Origin: Serinus canaria
Lineage: Eukaryota > Chordata > Aves > Passeriformes > Fringillidae
Length of the DNA stretch: 64,000 nt
Assembly (NCBI RefSeq): GCF_022539315.1
Contig: NC_066332.1
Span: forward strand, 4,545,001 to 4,609,000
Direction: 5' to 3'
Part shown: one piece after another, positions 24,254-35,925 of the stretch
Position numbering within the stretch: the first letter of the stretch is position 1
Layout of the letters: each line of letters opens with the position of its first letter
Notes under the pieces: model-generated
Told to the model about the DNA's origin: nothing
The model's input: only the letters and a program-made list of their open reading frames with translations
Database searches by the model: none
Made by a program: the position numbers and the translations under genes

Positions 24254-24755
24254 GTAAGGGCTTAGCAGCAGGATCCATGCAGGGGCCCACGAGGCAGCCT
24301 GGTGAGGGTCAGGCTGGTTTTTACATCCCTTCCTGTCTCTTGGGGTCTCAGGATTCTCCCCCAGCATCCCAAGCTATGCCCAAGTTTTAGCTAGATCAGC
24401 TGCAGGAAAGCCTCTGGTGTGTGCAGACAAATGTTTGGAAGAAAGGGATAGACTGAGGCCATGCTTTCTGCCAGCAACTGGGAAACTTCTCAAAACTGGG
24501 ACCTGGGAATCCTATCTCTGTGATTGGTGCAGTGGCACCCTGCTGCCCTCAATAAAAGGGATCACAAACACCCTGGCTTGCCCTCCAGGGCAGTCCGTGG
24601 AGGGAGAACAGATCTGTCTTTGTGCTTGCTGTGGGTTGTGGCTGTTCCCTTGTGCATCCCAGGCTGGGATGTTGGGATCTGTGTCATACTTTCCCAGTCC
24701 CTGCCTGAGCCTGGCTGTGGTGAGCTGCCTCAGCTCTCACGTCTTCTGTTTGCAG
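24254..24755 (+). other. SMG6: SMG6 intron between exons B and C (502 bp)
   Basis: A short phase-1 intron. Its donor gtaagg is strong and its acceptor ends gtcttctgtttgcag. It contains only unique sequence, with nothing else recognisable. Confidence 0.93.
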
Positions 24756-24924
24756 TTCAGCCACAAGAGATGGAGCAGGAGGATGAGGAGGACGACATCA
24801 AGGTCTCTGCCTTGCCCCAGGACCTGAAGGAGCTGCTCCCCAGTGTGAAGGTCTGGTCGGACTGGATGCTTGGCCACCCGGACACCTGGAATCCTCCTCC
24901 AACGTCTCTTGAGCTCCCCAAACA
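24756..24924 (+). CDS. SMG6: SMG6 coding exon C (acidic loop and VWSDWML segment)
   Basis: This 169-nt exon supplies two bases completing a valine, 55 whole codons, and two bases (CA) of a glutamine finished in exon D. The first part is an acidic stretch ([14 protein letters not shown]), the disordered loop that also varies among vertebrate SMG6 proteins. It is followed by the highly conserved [18 protein letters not shown] and [17 protein letters not shown], which pack in the helical domain. The donor is AAACA|gtacgt. The last exonic base is A rather than G, so the site is suboptimal. A second GT four bases on (24,929) would shift the frame. The chosen site restores the same residue count as the mammalian protein across the junction. 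Confidence 0.95.
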
Positions 24925-25419
24925 GTACGTGCACCCTCTGGTTTCTGCTCCCTCCCTGAGCTCCTCGTGCCACCCTTCCCCCTTGCTCATGCTTTACTGC
25001 TGGCTGTGGCACCGTGACCTGAGCACCCAGGCATGGCCCACTGCCCAGGGAATGTTGGGAATTTGTCACCCTTGGTGACACAGTGACTTCTTCATTGATG
25101 TGTGAGTGGGGCTGGAGGGTGCCTGGTGGCTGCCCTGTGTGTTAGAAGATGGCTTATGAGGTAGATTTTTACTTTATGCTTAAGATGTGCATCTGGTTTT
25201 GTTGGGATCCCCTTCCTTCAGTTGTTCTGCTGGCCCAGCCAGCTGGATAGCCAGGGCCTTCCTCTGGACCAGAGGGAATTCCATTTCCAGCATAAACGTT
25301 TCGTTGCCCTTTTTTTGACTGAGTCAGGCCAACCTTGCTTGGGCTGGGCTAGCCTAGCCTGGAGCAGCTTGCCTATTCCTGGAGCTCCTAAAGCCACCTC
25401 CCCTCTGCTTCAGAAACCA

Positions 25420-25740
25420 CTTGTCCCTAGCCTACAACGCACAAAAGGGTTAATTCTCCAAACTGGCCGATTTTAGCCCATTAGTCCATAATGCGGACTA
25501 GGCAATTTGCATATTTTTGGACAGAAAATTGAGCGAAGGGGCCAAGTACAGAGTATGCGAGCGGCGTCTGAGCATGCTCCGTAGCTGCTTTCCCGCAGGA
25601 TTTTCCATCTGCCTCCGGTACTCCGGATCCAGAGCCTGAAATCACGTCTTGCTGTTAATCCAAAGGAGCCAGAACCCTGGGTGATGGGAAGGAGCATTAA
25701 GAGTAATCCAGCAAAGTGGCTTAACCATTAATGGGTCCCC
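25420..25740. promoter_or_regulatory. Candidate conserved enhancer with POU octamer
   Basis: A unique block with a perfect ATTTGCAT octamer (25,505-25,512), TAATCC bicoid-type sites near 25,656 and 25,705, a GAGCATGCTC palindrome near 25,570 and CCATTAATGG near 25,727. It also carries several CpGs outside any CpG island. This density of developmental factor words over about 300 bp, with no repeats, is typical of deeply conserved intronic enhancers. Conservation itself was not tested. Confidence 0.4.
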
Positions 25741-26186
25741 GCTCCGTGCGTCAGGTCCAGTCCTGCTCTCCTGGTTTATTGCCTCTTACTCCAGTTCTTT
25801 TTCATTTGGCTGAGGAAATGGAAATCTCACACAGGAAGTTCTGGGCCTCATTTTGTGGAGATGGAGTCTGTTTTCTGTTTGTCGGCTGCTCGGTGTGGGA
25901 CCGCTGCCTGCTCATGTGAACTGCTGCCCATCTTTGGGCAGGAGCTCAAACCGGGATCCGTCACGTGAGCCCGGCTGCACCAATCCCCCCTTCCCCTCGC
26001 AGGGAGCGCTGAGCCCTTGGCCAGGGCCAGCCTCGAGATGGAATTTCTGATTGGCTTCACTCAGCCAGCACTCGGTGCCTGCCCTGGGACCAGCTGCTCC
26101 CCCTCCTGTGGGGCACAGGGCTGTGTCCCCCCGGGATGATGGAGCAGGTGCAGGATCCTGCTCGCCCCTTGGGGTGGGAGAAGGTG

Positions 26187-26211
26187 CTGGTGGTGGTGGT
26201 GGTGGTGGTGG
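26187..26211. repeat. (TGG)8 trinucleotide repeat
   Basis: Eight tandem TGG units. Reading frames here give Gly or His runs, but no gene is present. Confidence 0.93.
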
Positions 26212-27650
26212 CAGCCCACCCCAGGGCTCTTGGGGGAATGGTGGGTATAGACTGGGGGCTCTACTCCACAAGATCCTGATGTGTTCAGTGGAGGAATGAA
26301 CATCTCTTGTCTTGCTTGGCCTCTCCATGGAGGGTGTCCCTCTTGTCCCACTGTGCCCATCTTGTCCCCCATGTTGACTCCCAGCTCCTCCACTCTGGTG
26401 CTCTTTGGCTCGCATGCAGAATCTGCTTTAGCCACGCTGCTCTTCTAGCCCAGACCTCTTGTATGTATGGGTGTTGGTGGTCCAGGACTCTGGAAGAACA
26501 GTGGTTGAGCTTCCATGGAGATGCAGGTAGTAATGAACAGCAGGGAACCAGCTCTGCTCTTGGGCATGACCTGGAATTTGCAACATTTGCCCTGGGGATT
26601 GGAAAAGAACAGGAGAGCACTGGGTTAGTGTTTCAGTTCCCTATTGACACAAGCCTGCTGGCTGCCCTGGAGCTCTTCAGGAACCAGGTAGAGCCACCGA
26701 GTCCAAGGGTTTAGATAGGAACAGCTTCAAAGAAGTTTAGAAGTAAAACATGGGTCAGAGCAGCAGGCGTGGTGGAGTAAGCCAAGGTTTATGGGCAGGG
26801 TGAGCTCAGGAGCAGGGAGAGCACGTGAGAAGCAAGTACAGATGCCAAGTTACAGAGCTGAGTGAGGGGCCTGGGCCGTGTCACACATGCTCCTGCCTCT
26901 GGGACGTGCTGGGAGATCCACCACTGCCAACAGAGAAGCTGGTTGGATACTCTTAAACCACTTTCCTTGCCTCTTGTGATGGCATGGGCACAGAGAAAGG
27001 ATGTAGAAATCCCCTGAAGCACAGCAGTGCCCTGCAGAGATGCCATGAACGTGCTAAAGCTTCTGGAAAAAACAGGCCTCATACCCACCTGGAAGCCCAC
27101 TCAGAGCCCAGAGCTCGCATCAAAGTGCAGCTCATCCAGGGCCAGAATGCTGGGCTGGGCTCGTGGCCAGCAGGGCAGCTTGGCAGGACTCGGCCAGAGC
27201 TTTGGGCTGGGCCTGTGTGTCCCAAGGTCTCTCTTGCCATGTTTGCAATCGCTCCTTCTTCATATGGGAGAGAGCTGGGGGACTTTGAGAACGTCTAAAC
27301 TCAGCCCAGCTGTGGCAGTTGGTTTATTGCTTTCAGCTGGTACTTGAACCCAGGTCCTGGTCTTGGAGTCTTTCCCAGGTTTAATCCCCGGAGCTTTCTC
27401 TGCAGCTGTATGACACTGCGCTGACCCCGAATGAGGATAGGAAAATAGAAACGGTGCCAAGCCAGAGTCTCTTTTTCATTTGGAGTCTGGCTGTCTGCCC
27501 ATGACCAGGGTTACATAATGGGAAACATAGCTGGGGCTCTGGAGAGCCCGCGTTTCACCACGCTGCCCAGACCTTCGCGTTCTGATGCTATATATCTTCC
27601 TAATTGTAGCTCGGATGCATTTATCACACTGCTGGATTTGAGTCCTTACA

Positions 27651-27677
27651 ATAAAAAAAAAAAGGAAAAAAAAAAAA
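27651..27677. repeat. A-rich tract
   Basis: Two runs of A separated by GG follow an AT-rich unique block. It could be the remnant tail of an old retrotransposed insert, but no body sequence is recognisable. Confidence 0.6.
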
Positions 27678-29449
27678 GCAAAACCAACCCCACACCAAAT
27701 TCCTCAGCTCGCTGCTTTCCCCCTTGGACAGAGGCGGAGGGAAAGGTGTGAGGGGTGAGCGCTGCCGAAAGCCGGCAGATGGATGTGAGCCATGCAGGAG
27801 TGGGCTCTGTGGAGTGGGATGAGAGGCTCAGGAGGCTGTGTCTTCAGGGTCCTTTTTCTTGGTGGGAGCTTGGGAATGAACTCTGCTTCCTGGCAGGCAG
27901 CCTCTCCCTACCTGGGGGCTCAGCAGTCTTGAATTCAACCCAAGCGAGAAGCTCCATCTTTCCCCAAATCCACCCTTCTTGGTCTGGTGCACTCCTCCAG
28001 CTCCTGGCCACACTGCATGGCCATCACGGCTCAGGGGATGCTTTGGAACAGATTTTCAGTTGTTGGACTTCCTAACTACCTCTCTGTGTGAATTTGAGAG
28101 GTGAAAGGCGTCCTTCCTATTTTGGAAGAGGTGCTCAGCGAGCTTTCCATGACTCTTTCCTCATGTCTTTCCAGAATAGGAGCTAAACTTAACCTTGGAC
28201 ATCTCTGCTTCAGTGCCTCAGGAATTGTGTCTCTGAACCAGGTGTTGCCAGGTCTCCCAGCAGCAAGCAGCTGTCACTTCTGTATCTTAAAATTAATTTC
28301 TGTCTTCATGTTTCATGGCAAACCTTGTGTTGAGTTCTCTGCAGGTGGTTGTTTAAGGCAGTTGGAGAGGCATCTTTGGGCACCAAATGTCCCCAGGAGT
28401 GAATTGCAGAGATTGGGGTGTAAAAGCAGGGATTCTAGGAAAATGGGAGCAGGGTGGCTCCCCTAAGGCAGAGATACTGGCAGCAGATGGGTCAGAAGGT
28501 GGATCTCCAAGGAGGCTGCTGTATAAGTGACTCCATCCTCTTTTGGGACATGTGGCTGGGAAGAAGGTGAAGAGGGCTGGACAGAGCTGCTCCTTGCTCT
28601 GTTCTGTTGCCACAATTAATCCACTGCTAAATGAAGCACAAGGACTGATGGGGAAGCCACTGGCTAAACACACATTGCTGCAGGGCTGACCCTGGCAATT
28701 CCATGCTCCTTCCACACAGGGCCAAGGGCCTCTCAGTTTGTGGAGAGTGTCTGCAAGCATTTAAAAATGGTTAATTTAAACCAAGTATTAAATTAAATCC
28801 AAAAGCTGTGAGCACATTCTAGAGCTTACCTTCCCAGAGAGATGTGCCAGATTGCTCTCATCACTTCGCTCTCGCGGAGAAGTGTCACTGAGATGGCAGC
28901 TCCCACTGGGAGGGATGGACAGAGTCTTGCACAGGGGTGCCAAGACATTGCTGGAGTTTGCTGGAGACTAAATGGAAAATCCCTTTTGCAGATCCCATCC
29001 TCAGTAACTGTGGCCACTACTTTCCCTGTTGAGACATCAAAGCCAGAGTTCAGAGGTGTCTCAGTAGTGTAAACCTGGCTGAGATTGGAGATAAGTCAAC
29101 CAAAGAAGAAGCCAAAAGTCTCTGTGGAGAAGGGGCTGGTGCAAAGCAGGGGCTGGCTGGGAGGAGACTGCACCTCTCCTGGGTAAAGAGCGTCCCTCCA
29201 GCTCCAAAGGTGGGTTCCTGGGAGAGGAATGAGTTTATGGATGCCTGGCTGGCCAGAGGGACTTTGTGCAGGGCAGAGTGGGGGAAACCACTGATGCAGA
29301 AGGGCTGTGACCACCTCATCCTGCTCTGGCTGTGCCCAGACCAGGGCTGCTGAAGGCCTTTGGGAAAAGCCCCCACGGCCAATCCTTTTTGCTCCTTGCA
29401 AAGGAGGCACTTTTAGTTCAGCTTCCCGTGGTCCAGGAGAAAGGAAAGG

Positions 29450-30000
29450 CGGGAGGAGGAGGATGCAGAGCCGCTCATCCGGCGGGCACCGGGAGCCGGC
29501 GGTGCCGGTGCCCAGCCCCAGGAGCAGCAGCCCGAGGCGTTTGCCATCTGCACGGCAGCGGCTGGGAGCACAATGCAGGGCTTCTTCTGCGCCGCGCTTC
29601 CCGGGTTTGTGCTGCAGCTGTGCAGTTTGGATGTTAGTGTTTAAACAAGCTGGTATTACACAGGAAATGGCCACCTCCACAGGCCCCCGCAGGCTTGTAA
29701 CGCGGGGTCATTGTGCTTGATATTAATCACCAGGCAGCGTGCGCCCCCGGTGAGGATGGCGGCGCCCCGCGCCGGGATTCAGCAAGCAGCAGGCTCGCCC
29801 TGGCATCCTCTGCTCTCCCCATACTTTGTTATGTGCTTTTTGCCTTGAGGTGATGCCCACCCGGGCATCATCTCTGCCAGGAGCCCTCCCCAGCCTCGCC
29901 GGGGCGGCGCTCAGCCCCAGGGCTGCGGTCCAGCTCGCTGCGCACTCGCGCGGCTCTCGCCGCAGCCTGGCCGGGCCGTGTCCGTCGGCGTTGCAGCTGG
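29450..30000. promoter_or_regulatory. Intronic CpG island-like block
   Basis: This is one of the densest CpG regions of the window; I count about 17 CpGs in 29,881-30,000 alone. It also includes a GAGGATGGCGGCGCC stretch near 29,753, similar to translation-start surroundings. It spans about 550 bp between CpG-poor flanks, the size of a typical vertebrate CpG island. It lies 3.1 kb upstream of exon D and could drive a 5'-truncated SMG6 or a non-coding transcript. No donor-bearing first exon was identified with confidence. Confidence 0.5.
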
Positions 30001-31664
30001 GCTGCGCTCACACTGACAGCTACATTAAACCTGGAATCCTGAGGCAATAAAAAAGAAATTAACTCTTATTTTTTTTTCCTGTCCTAGTGGAATAAGCAAA
30101 TGTAAATGTGTCTGTGGGGAAGCGAATGAACCCCCGTTCCGAGGAAAGACCTCGCGCTCACCCCCTTCTCGCTTCCTCGGTTAAAAGCTCTGGGAGCCTC
30201 GTCCCTGTACCTGGGAGCTGCATGCCTGGGCTTGCTGTCAGTAATTCGGGGCCTCTCTCCGCACAGGGACGGTGAAGCCGTGGCACTGTGCATGCACAGA
30301 GCTTCCAGGCACCTGGAGCTGCCTGGGCTCTGCACAGAGGCTCCGGCACTGCCGTGCCGTGGGGTGACATTAGCCAGAAATGCTTGCGGGTGGCCGTGAA
30401 GTGGTCCTGGGCAGGGGCAGTGGGGACAAGGAGGCTGACAGGGCTCACAAGTGTTGTGTGACCTTCCAGGGCAAGTGCATGTCCCAGCAGGAGATTCCCA
30501 GGGCCGTAGGTGTCAGTGTGAGCCGTTTGTCCTCGCTGGCTTTGCCAGCAGTGGCAGCTGGTGAATGATCCTGGTGGTGGCACTGATGGGAGATGTGCTG
30601 CAGAGGAGGAGGGGTGGCAGAAAATGGTCAGAATTGATCTCTGCAGTGCTGCCTCTGCCATCATAGGAGAAAACCAGGGAAAAATGCCAACACTACTTCT
30701 TTCTTGGCTTTCTGAAGGCTCTGCAGGGTGCTGCTGGGTAGCAGTGCAGTGAGAGCTGGCTACCCAGGGAGCCAGCACAGTCTGAGGTTTGACTGAAGCG
30801 AGCCCAGGGTGGGAATCTGTCACGCCCAGGGCAAATGGGAGATATGGCAAGGCACTGTCAAGCTGTAGGTGAAGGATGAAGTGACAGGGGCTGCTCTCAC
30901 ACTCAGGGGTGCTGAGGGGTGCCCTGCCTGGCAGTGCTGCTGAGGGGGAGAGGGAAGGAAACTGCTGGGCTGGGTGCCTGCAAGGGCATTAGCAGTGCCA
31001 GCTCAGTGACTGTTCCTGTGGCATTTTTCAGACTTCGGATGCCAAGCCCTGTGGAGGGAGATGCTCCCTGTACTTTATCTGTGCTGATATTCCTGCCACC
31101 ACCACCCTGGCCCTGCAGTGAATCCCAGTCCAGCCCAGCATGCTGCCACTGCCCTCTGCCTCCCTCTCACCCTCACTGTCATCAGCATCCCCTCCCTGCA
31201 GCTCTGTTTTTCGGGAATATGGGCAAGCTCTCTACAATGTATTTCTTTCCCCTCTCCTCCACCACAGCCCCATACACCTGGTTGTCCCAGCCCCCTGGAA
31301 ATGTCCCCTGCATCTCTTCCTGTCCCCAACACCCCAGTGCTCTCATTCCCCAGCAGTTTTGGGCACTTTTCTCATTCCCCTCCTTGCTGATGCCTCTGCA
31401 CCTCCTTCATCCCAGCGAGCCCTCGTGGCCGTGGGGCCCCACCAGTGCTATGTGACTGGCCTCAGGCAGCCAAGCCCAGTTGCCAGCAGGGCACAGGGGG
31501 AGGCTGAGCCTCCCAAGCCCTGTGCATCTCCCATGGGCAGAGCTCGCCTTGGAGGTGGCCCAGAGCAGCCCTATCACATCCGGTGCTTGTCTCTGCAGCC
31601 TGGGCCGGAGGATAAACTATCAGGGCTGTGGGGCAGTGGATCATTCCTCTTATTATTTTCTTCT

Positions 31665-31850
31665 TTTGCAGATAGGGGTCGTGGAAAGTTCAGTTCCTTT
31701 TAACCCTCGCAGCTCTGTTTATTTTCCAGCTGGTAGCACAAACGCAGCGTTTCCCATTACATCACAAAGGGCCTCGGACAGATCCCTCCGAAAAACGTGT
31801 TGCAACTGTTTATTTTTTTCCATATTTAAACATTTCTGACAGCCAGACCT
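31665..31850. promoter_or_regulatory. Candidate conserved non-coding element
   Basis: Unique AT-leaning sequence with CpGs, for example CAAACGCAGCG near 31,740 and AAAAACGTGTTGC near 31,790, plus a CATTACATCA word. It is flanked by ordinary GC-rich intron. Evidence is compositional only. Confidence 0.25.
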
Positions 31851-32829
31851 GGCTGAGCCAAGCGATGGAGCTTTGTGAATGAACCCAGCTCCTGGTGTCT
31901 GCGACCAGAGGGTTTTGAAGGACCTCTCCTCCTTTGCAGGACATGGGCTAGGGCTGGCTCAGGGACATGGGCGACTCTGCGTTACATGTGTGCTGATTAC
32001 GTGCCGGGCTTTGATTAATGGCTCCTCATTCTGCCTGGCTCCCAGGACGCTCTTGAAAACAAGATGTTTCATTTCAGTGTGCTTTCCTGGTACATTGATT
32101 CCCGTAAATAACCCAGTGCAGACTCTGTCCACCTGGAGCAGTTCAAAGAGCAGGGGGCCTCCCTCCAGCCCTGGGCTGCCTCGGCCCGTACCGGTCACTG
32201 CTGCACCCCCGGGGATGCTGGATTCCCTCTGCTTTTCTCCAGAGGTGTGCACTGGAGGAGCAGCCTACCAGAAGCACATCAGCCCCAGTTTCCCCTATTT
32301 CCTACTTAAATCCCAGTTTATGTCTTAAAAAAACCCCAATCTGAGTGTTTGTAGAAACAGGAAGGGGAAATGCAGTGCAAGGCAGCCTGGTCAGCTGTAG
32401 TAGCCCCATGCTTATTGCTGGTTTTCCTTCTTTCTCCACACTGTCTCTCTCTGGAGTGCTGGGCCTTCTCTGGGTTGTGCTCAGCCATGGGGATGTGTGA
32501 TGGATGTTTGCACCCTGGACATCACTGCCACTCTGAGAATGTGAGACATGGCAGAGGCAGCTTTGCAGGTCACTCGTGAGAGTTGAAACCCATGGCCAGA
32601 AACAAAACACGGCTTTAACCCCCCATGGCTGGGGTTTAGCTGTGAAAATCTCTGTGGCTGCAGCACGTGGTCACAGCAGATAAGAACTGTGTGAAGGAGA
32701 GGGTGCTCCAGGCTGGGTTGGATCCCCCCAGGGTGGATTGGAGCCCTCCAAGAGCCCCTCCAGCCCCGACAGCAAGGCGGGTGTTCACTCTGTCCTTCCA
32801 GCAGGCTTTAAAATTGAGTAACATCATCT

Positions 32830-33060
32830 GGAACGGGCCGGGCTCCGCACGGGGCAGCCGCTCCCCGCGGGCAGAGGTGGGCAGAGCAGCGGGAAGGGGA
32901 CATCCCGGGAGCTGTCCCCATGCAGGGGGACGATGGCCGGGGTGAGGGTCACGGTCCCTGGTCCCCGGCGGGGTCGGTGCCAGCGCAGCTGCGCCGGGGC
33001 CGTCCCGCGGGGCAGGGCAGCAGCGGCAGCGGTGCCGGGCTCGCCTCGCCTCACCTCTCT
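32830..33060. promoter_or_regulatory. CpG-rich block immediately upstream of exon D
   Basis: Dense CpG and GC, for example around 32,836-32,875 and 32,985-33,040, ending about 80 bp before exon D. It may be a small CpG island or a local GC bias beside the exon. High GC here also creates long open frames on the minus strand that are not genes. Confidence 0.35.
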
Positions 33061-33138
33061 GGTATTCGCTGCAGCATTGCAGGCAACTCCCAACGCATTC
33101 CAGCCCTGAATTGCTCACGTCTCTCCTCGTTCTCCCAG

Positions 33139-33340
33139 GGTCTCTGTAGATGTGTGGGCGACGCTGGCTGACTTCTGTAACATACTGACCACAGTGAATC
33201 AGTCGGAGGTGCCCTTGTACAAGGACCCAGATGACGACCTTGCCCTGCTTAGCCTGGAAGAGGATCGGCTGCTCTCGGGCTTCGTTCCCCTGCTGGTCGC
33301 CCCCCAGGAGCCCTGCTACGTGGAGAGGACCTCGGACAAG
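33139..33340 (+). CDS. SMG6: SMG6 coding exon D (EST1 helical domain, GFVPLL segment)
   Basis: This 202-nt exon supplies one base completing the glutamine from exon C, then 67 codons starting VSVDVWATLADFCNIL. It continues through TTVNQSEVPLYKDPDDDLAL and EEDRLLSGFVPLL to EPCYVERTSDK. The match to mammalian SMG6 is very high, with A/S and E/K type substitutions. The EDRLLSGFVPL stretch resembles the acidic-x-L-x-GF-PL segment that recurs in Est1/SMG proteins. The acceptor is gttctcccag and the donor GACAAG|gtcagc ends exactly on a codon (phase 0). The segment closes the helical domain. Confidence 0.97.
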
Positions 33341-33600
33341 GTCAGCAGTAGGCCAAACATCCCCCCTCGATTCCTCCAGACTTTTATTCTTGGGAAGTTT
33401 TCTGTGCAAACGGAACACGATTAAGTCATTGAGAAGGGTGTTAAGGGAAAATATCGACCTTTCAGCCGCTGACATCCAGCTCTGTGTCATGAAAACCCCT
33501 CTCGACTTCCTCTGGTGTGTGTGTGCTCGCTGGCATGTTGTATATACGATCATTTCCTCACTTGTTTAAATAGTGCAGCTTGTGTTGGCAGAGCTCTCGG
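33341..33600. promoter_or_regulatory. Possible conserved intronic sequence next to exon D donor
   Basis: Unique sequence with isolated CpGs (ACACGATTAAG, AATATCGACC, TATACGATC) follows the exon directly. Such flanking conservation often marks splicing control elements. Here it is inferred from appearance only. Confidence 0.2.
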
Positions 33601-35109
33601 TGCACTCCAAATGGTTTGCATCATGCTTAAAGCACCCTCCCCCTCCCCCCGGCCACAAAACTCTGCCTTAGGAAGGCAGCCAGGACTTTTTTCCTTCTCT
33701 AAAGAGGAGAGTGATAAATAGGTGACTAGAGAGAAGCAGACACCATGTGTTAACGTACAAAAGGCTTTTAGGAATATGAAGCATTCCCCACTGCCCGCTC
33801 TCTATTTTCCTTTCTTTGCTCTAGGAGCCCATTCTAGGCTGAACTTTCCTTTGGCTGTTTGTTTTTAGAATAATGAAATCAGTTCCCTTGTTGATGTGGG
33901 GTTTTGGGTCTGCTCTCTGCCACCACCTGGCCAGGAGGGATCTGGGGGCTGCACTTGGAGAATGTGTGTGAGCCTGGTGGGGGATGGAGGAGGCACAATG
34001 GCATTTGTTTTGCATGCCCTTGGAGGCACGGCAGGATGAGAGTGGCTCTCAACAGTTTCCTGCTCGGAGGCAGAGCTGCAGCTCCAAAAATGTGGCTCAT
34101 CTGGGAAGCTGCAGTGTCCCCTCCCTGAGGAGTTGATGCTCCAGGAGGAGAAGTGGGGATGCAGAGCAGGTTTCTGTGGAGAGCCTGCGTGTGACAATGG
34201 CAAGGTGCCTTTCCCTGTGCCACTTCTTCTTCATGACATTGTCCTGAAATGACAGTGAGAAATTCAGGACCTTTCTCACAAAGGGACCCAAAGGTGCAAA
34301 TTTCTCTTTCACTTCTCTGTCTGCCCCAGCCTGTGCTCACAGCACTGCCTGCAGCACAGGCTCCCAGTAAAACCAGGAGCCCTCTCAGTTAGGGGAAGCA
34401 GCTTAGTCCAGGAAATGTCTGTGGAAGCATGAATTTTCAAGGTTCTATTTGACAGGGTTAAAAAAATAAGTGTGCAGTTGCCATTGCTGCCCTAAGGTTT
34501 GCCCAGTGTGTGTGGTGGCCTCAGGGGGGCTCTGCTGGGGACAATCCAAGGACCCCTATACAGATTCTTTTCCCAGCAGTCACAAACCAGAGCCCCCAGC
34601 CTGCAGGTGAGGTGGCTGAGCAGCTCTGGTGCCCTGTAACTTGTGGGAGTGGGTCAGTATTCCCTGAACTCTGCCTCCTCTAACCACACACCAGTTTATT
34701 TGGAGTGCCATCTACCTGCCCTGCCAGGCACTTGCACTCATCTTTGTGGCTTTGTCCTGTAGCTACACCTGAGCTACCCAGCTGAGTTCTCCCTGTCCCA
34801 GCTCCCTTTGGTTCTGGTGCTTTGTAAAGAAACTGCACAACTCCACAGGTGGGAGTTGGTGCCCTCACAGCTCAGCATCAGCCACCCAGGAACTCTGGAA
34901 TATCAGGCATGGTGTTATCTCAGTTTTGCTGAAAAAGCAGCACTGATCCCAGAGGGAAACAGCCAGGTCTGCCTGTGCCTGTACCCCTTTATTTCTTTCT
35001 GACCAGTGTTTTTATTAGTGGTCAGACAGGTGAGACAGCAGGTGTGCATGCTCACTGTGCAGAGGACACCTGAGAGGATGAAGGGGAGGACAGTGAGTTA
35101 GCAAAGAGA

Positions 35110-35440
35110 GCTCAAAAGCCTGATTTCCAAGAAGGACCTGGGTGAACTGAGGCTTTTCAGTCTCAAGGAAATTCAGGGAAAAGGCAGAGAGATGAACAAG
35201 GTGGCCTCCAGCTCCATGCTGAAAAGCACAGGAAGGAACAGGCAGAAATTGTAGCAAAATAAATTAAGAAACTTCAGGAAAGGTTTCATACCTTTGGGTA
35301 GTTCAGCGCTTAGTGGCCTCCTTAGTGAGTCTTGAGGAGCTCTCCAGCCTTGGAAATTTTAAAAGGAAGCTGGGTGACTCTCAGGTACAGCTTGGGCTGA
35401 GGTAAACACCTTGGAATAGAAGGTAAAGTGACCTCTTTGG
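35110..35440 (+). mobile_element. Degenerate CR1-like LINE remnant
   Basis: Segments resemble the CR1 3' region in order: GACCTGGGTGAACTGAGGCTTTTCAG near 35,136 corresponds to the conserved 'gacctgggcttgttcagc' part, and GGAGCTCTCCAGCCTTGGA near 35,337 to the 'gtctccagccttggagat' part. Divergence is high and no reading frame is intact. It could be a separate old insert or the 5' part of the element that ends near 35,925. Confidence 0.4.
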
Positions 35441-35799
35441 ATGAACTTAGCCCATTTTCTGCCATTTGGAAATGCTCTAGAAAGAGACTGCAGTTGCAGC
35501 TGCGTCAGTACAGTCAAGTGACTGCCCTGTTCCACAAATGTTATCCCTCTGCAGCATTAATGAAGGAATTGTTGGGCTCTGCAGGACTGGGGTGTTGCAG
35601 AAGGCACTGCAGAGCCAGCCAGGACTGAGAGGCACAAACCCACATGGGAGTGACTGTGAGCAAGATACAAAAAGGCACTTTCTAGCAAAGAATTCCCCCC
35701 AACCCAGCTTAAACTTGTGTGCCATCTCCACTCCACCATCTGCTCCTCGCCCTCCCATGCAGAGCCCAGGTGAATCCAACTCCTTGGCAGTTCATCAGT

Positions 35800-35925
35800 T
35801 CAATGTCAGGTTGGACAGGGCTTGGAGCAGCCTGCTCCAATTAGTAGAATGTGTCCCTGTCCATGGCAAGGGGTTGGAACTGAATGGTTTTTTTGATATC
35901 CATTCCAACCCAAACCATCCTGAGC
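35800..35925 (+). mobile_element. CR1 LINE 3'-end fragment
   Basis: The order of words is that of avian CR1 3' ends: ggttggacagggcttggagc, cctgctccaa, gtgtccctgtccatggcaag, gggttggaact, then ccattccaacccaaaccatc. A short T-rich change replaces the usual 'gatctttaagg' part. It is a typical 5'-truncated, inactive copy. Confidence 0.8.

Larger units (their letters stand above)
24925..33138 (+). other. SMG6: SMG6 intron between exons C and D (8.2 kb)
   Basis: This phase-2 intron runs from gtacgt to tctcccag. It holds an octamer-containing candidate element (25,420-25,740), a TGG repeat (26,187-26,211), an A-rich stretch (27,651-27,677) beside an AT-rich block at 27,560-27,660, a CpG-rich block (29,450-30,000), a candidate element at 31,665-31,850 and a second CpG-rich block just before exon D (32,830-33,060). 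Nothing distinct was seen in 26,300-27,500, 27,800-29,400 or 30,100-31,600. Confidence 0.92.

Noticed and set aside
30158..30850. Minus-strand open frame of 230 codons next to the CpG-rich block
   Set aside because: Considered as an antisense gene from the CpG island. The protein shows no domain or helix pattern and no conserved start context, so it is not called.
32636..33553. Minus-strand open frame of 305 codons overlapping exon D
   Set aside because: It runs antisense through exon D and its CpG-rich flank. The translation is Pro/Arg/Gly-rich low-complexity with no recognisable family, as expected from GC-rich DNA lacking stop triplets.
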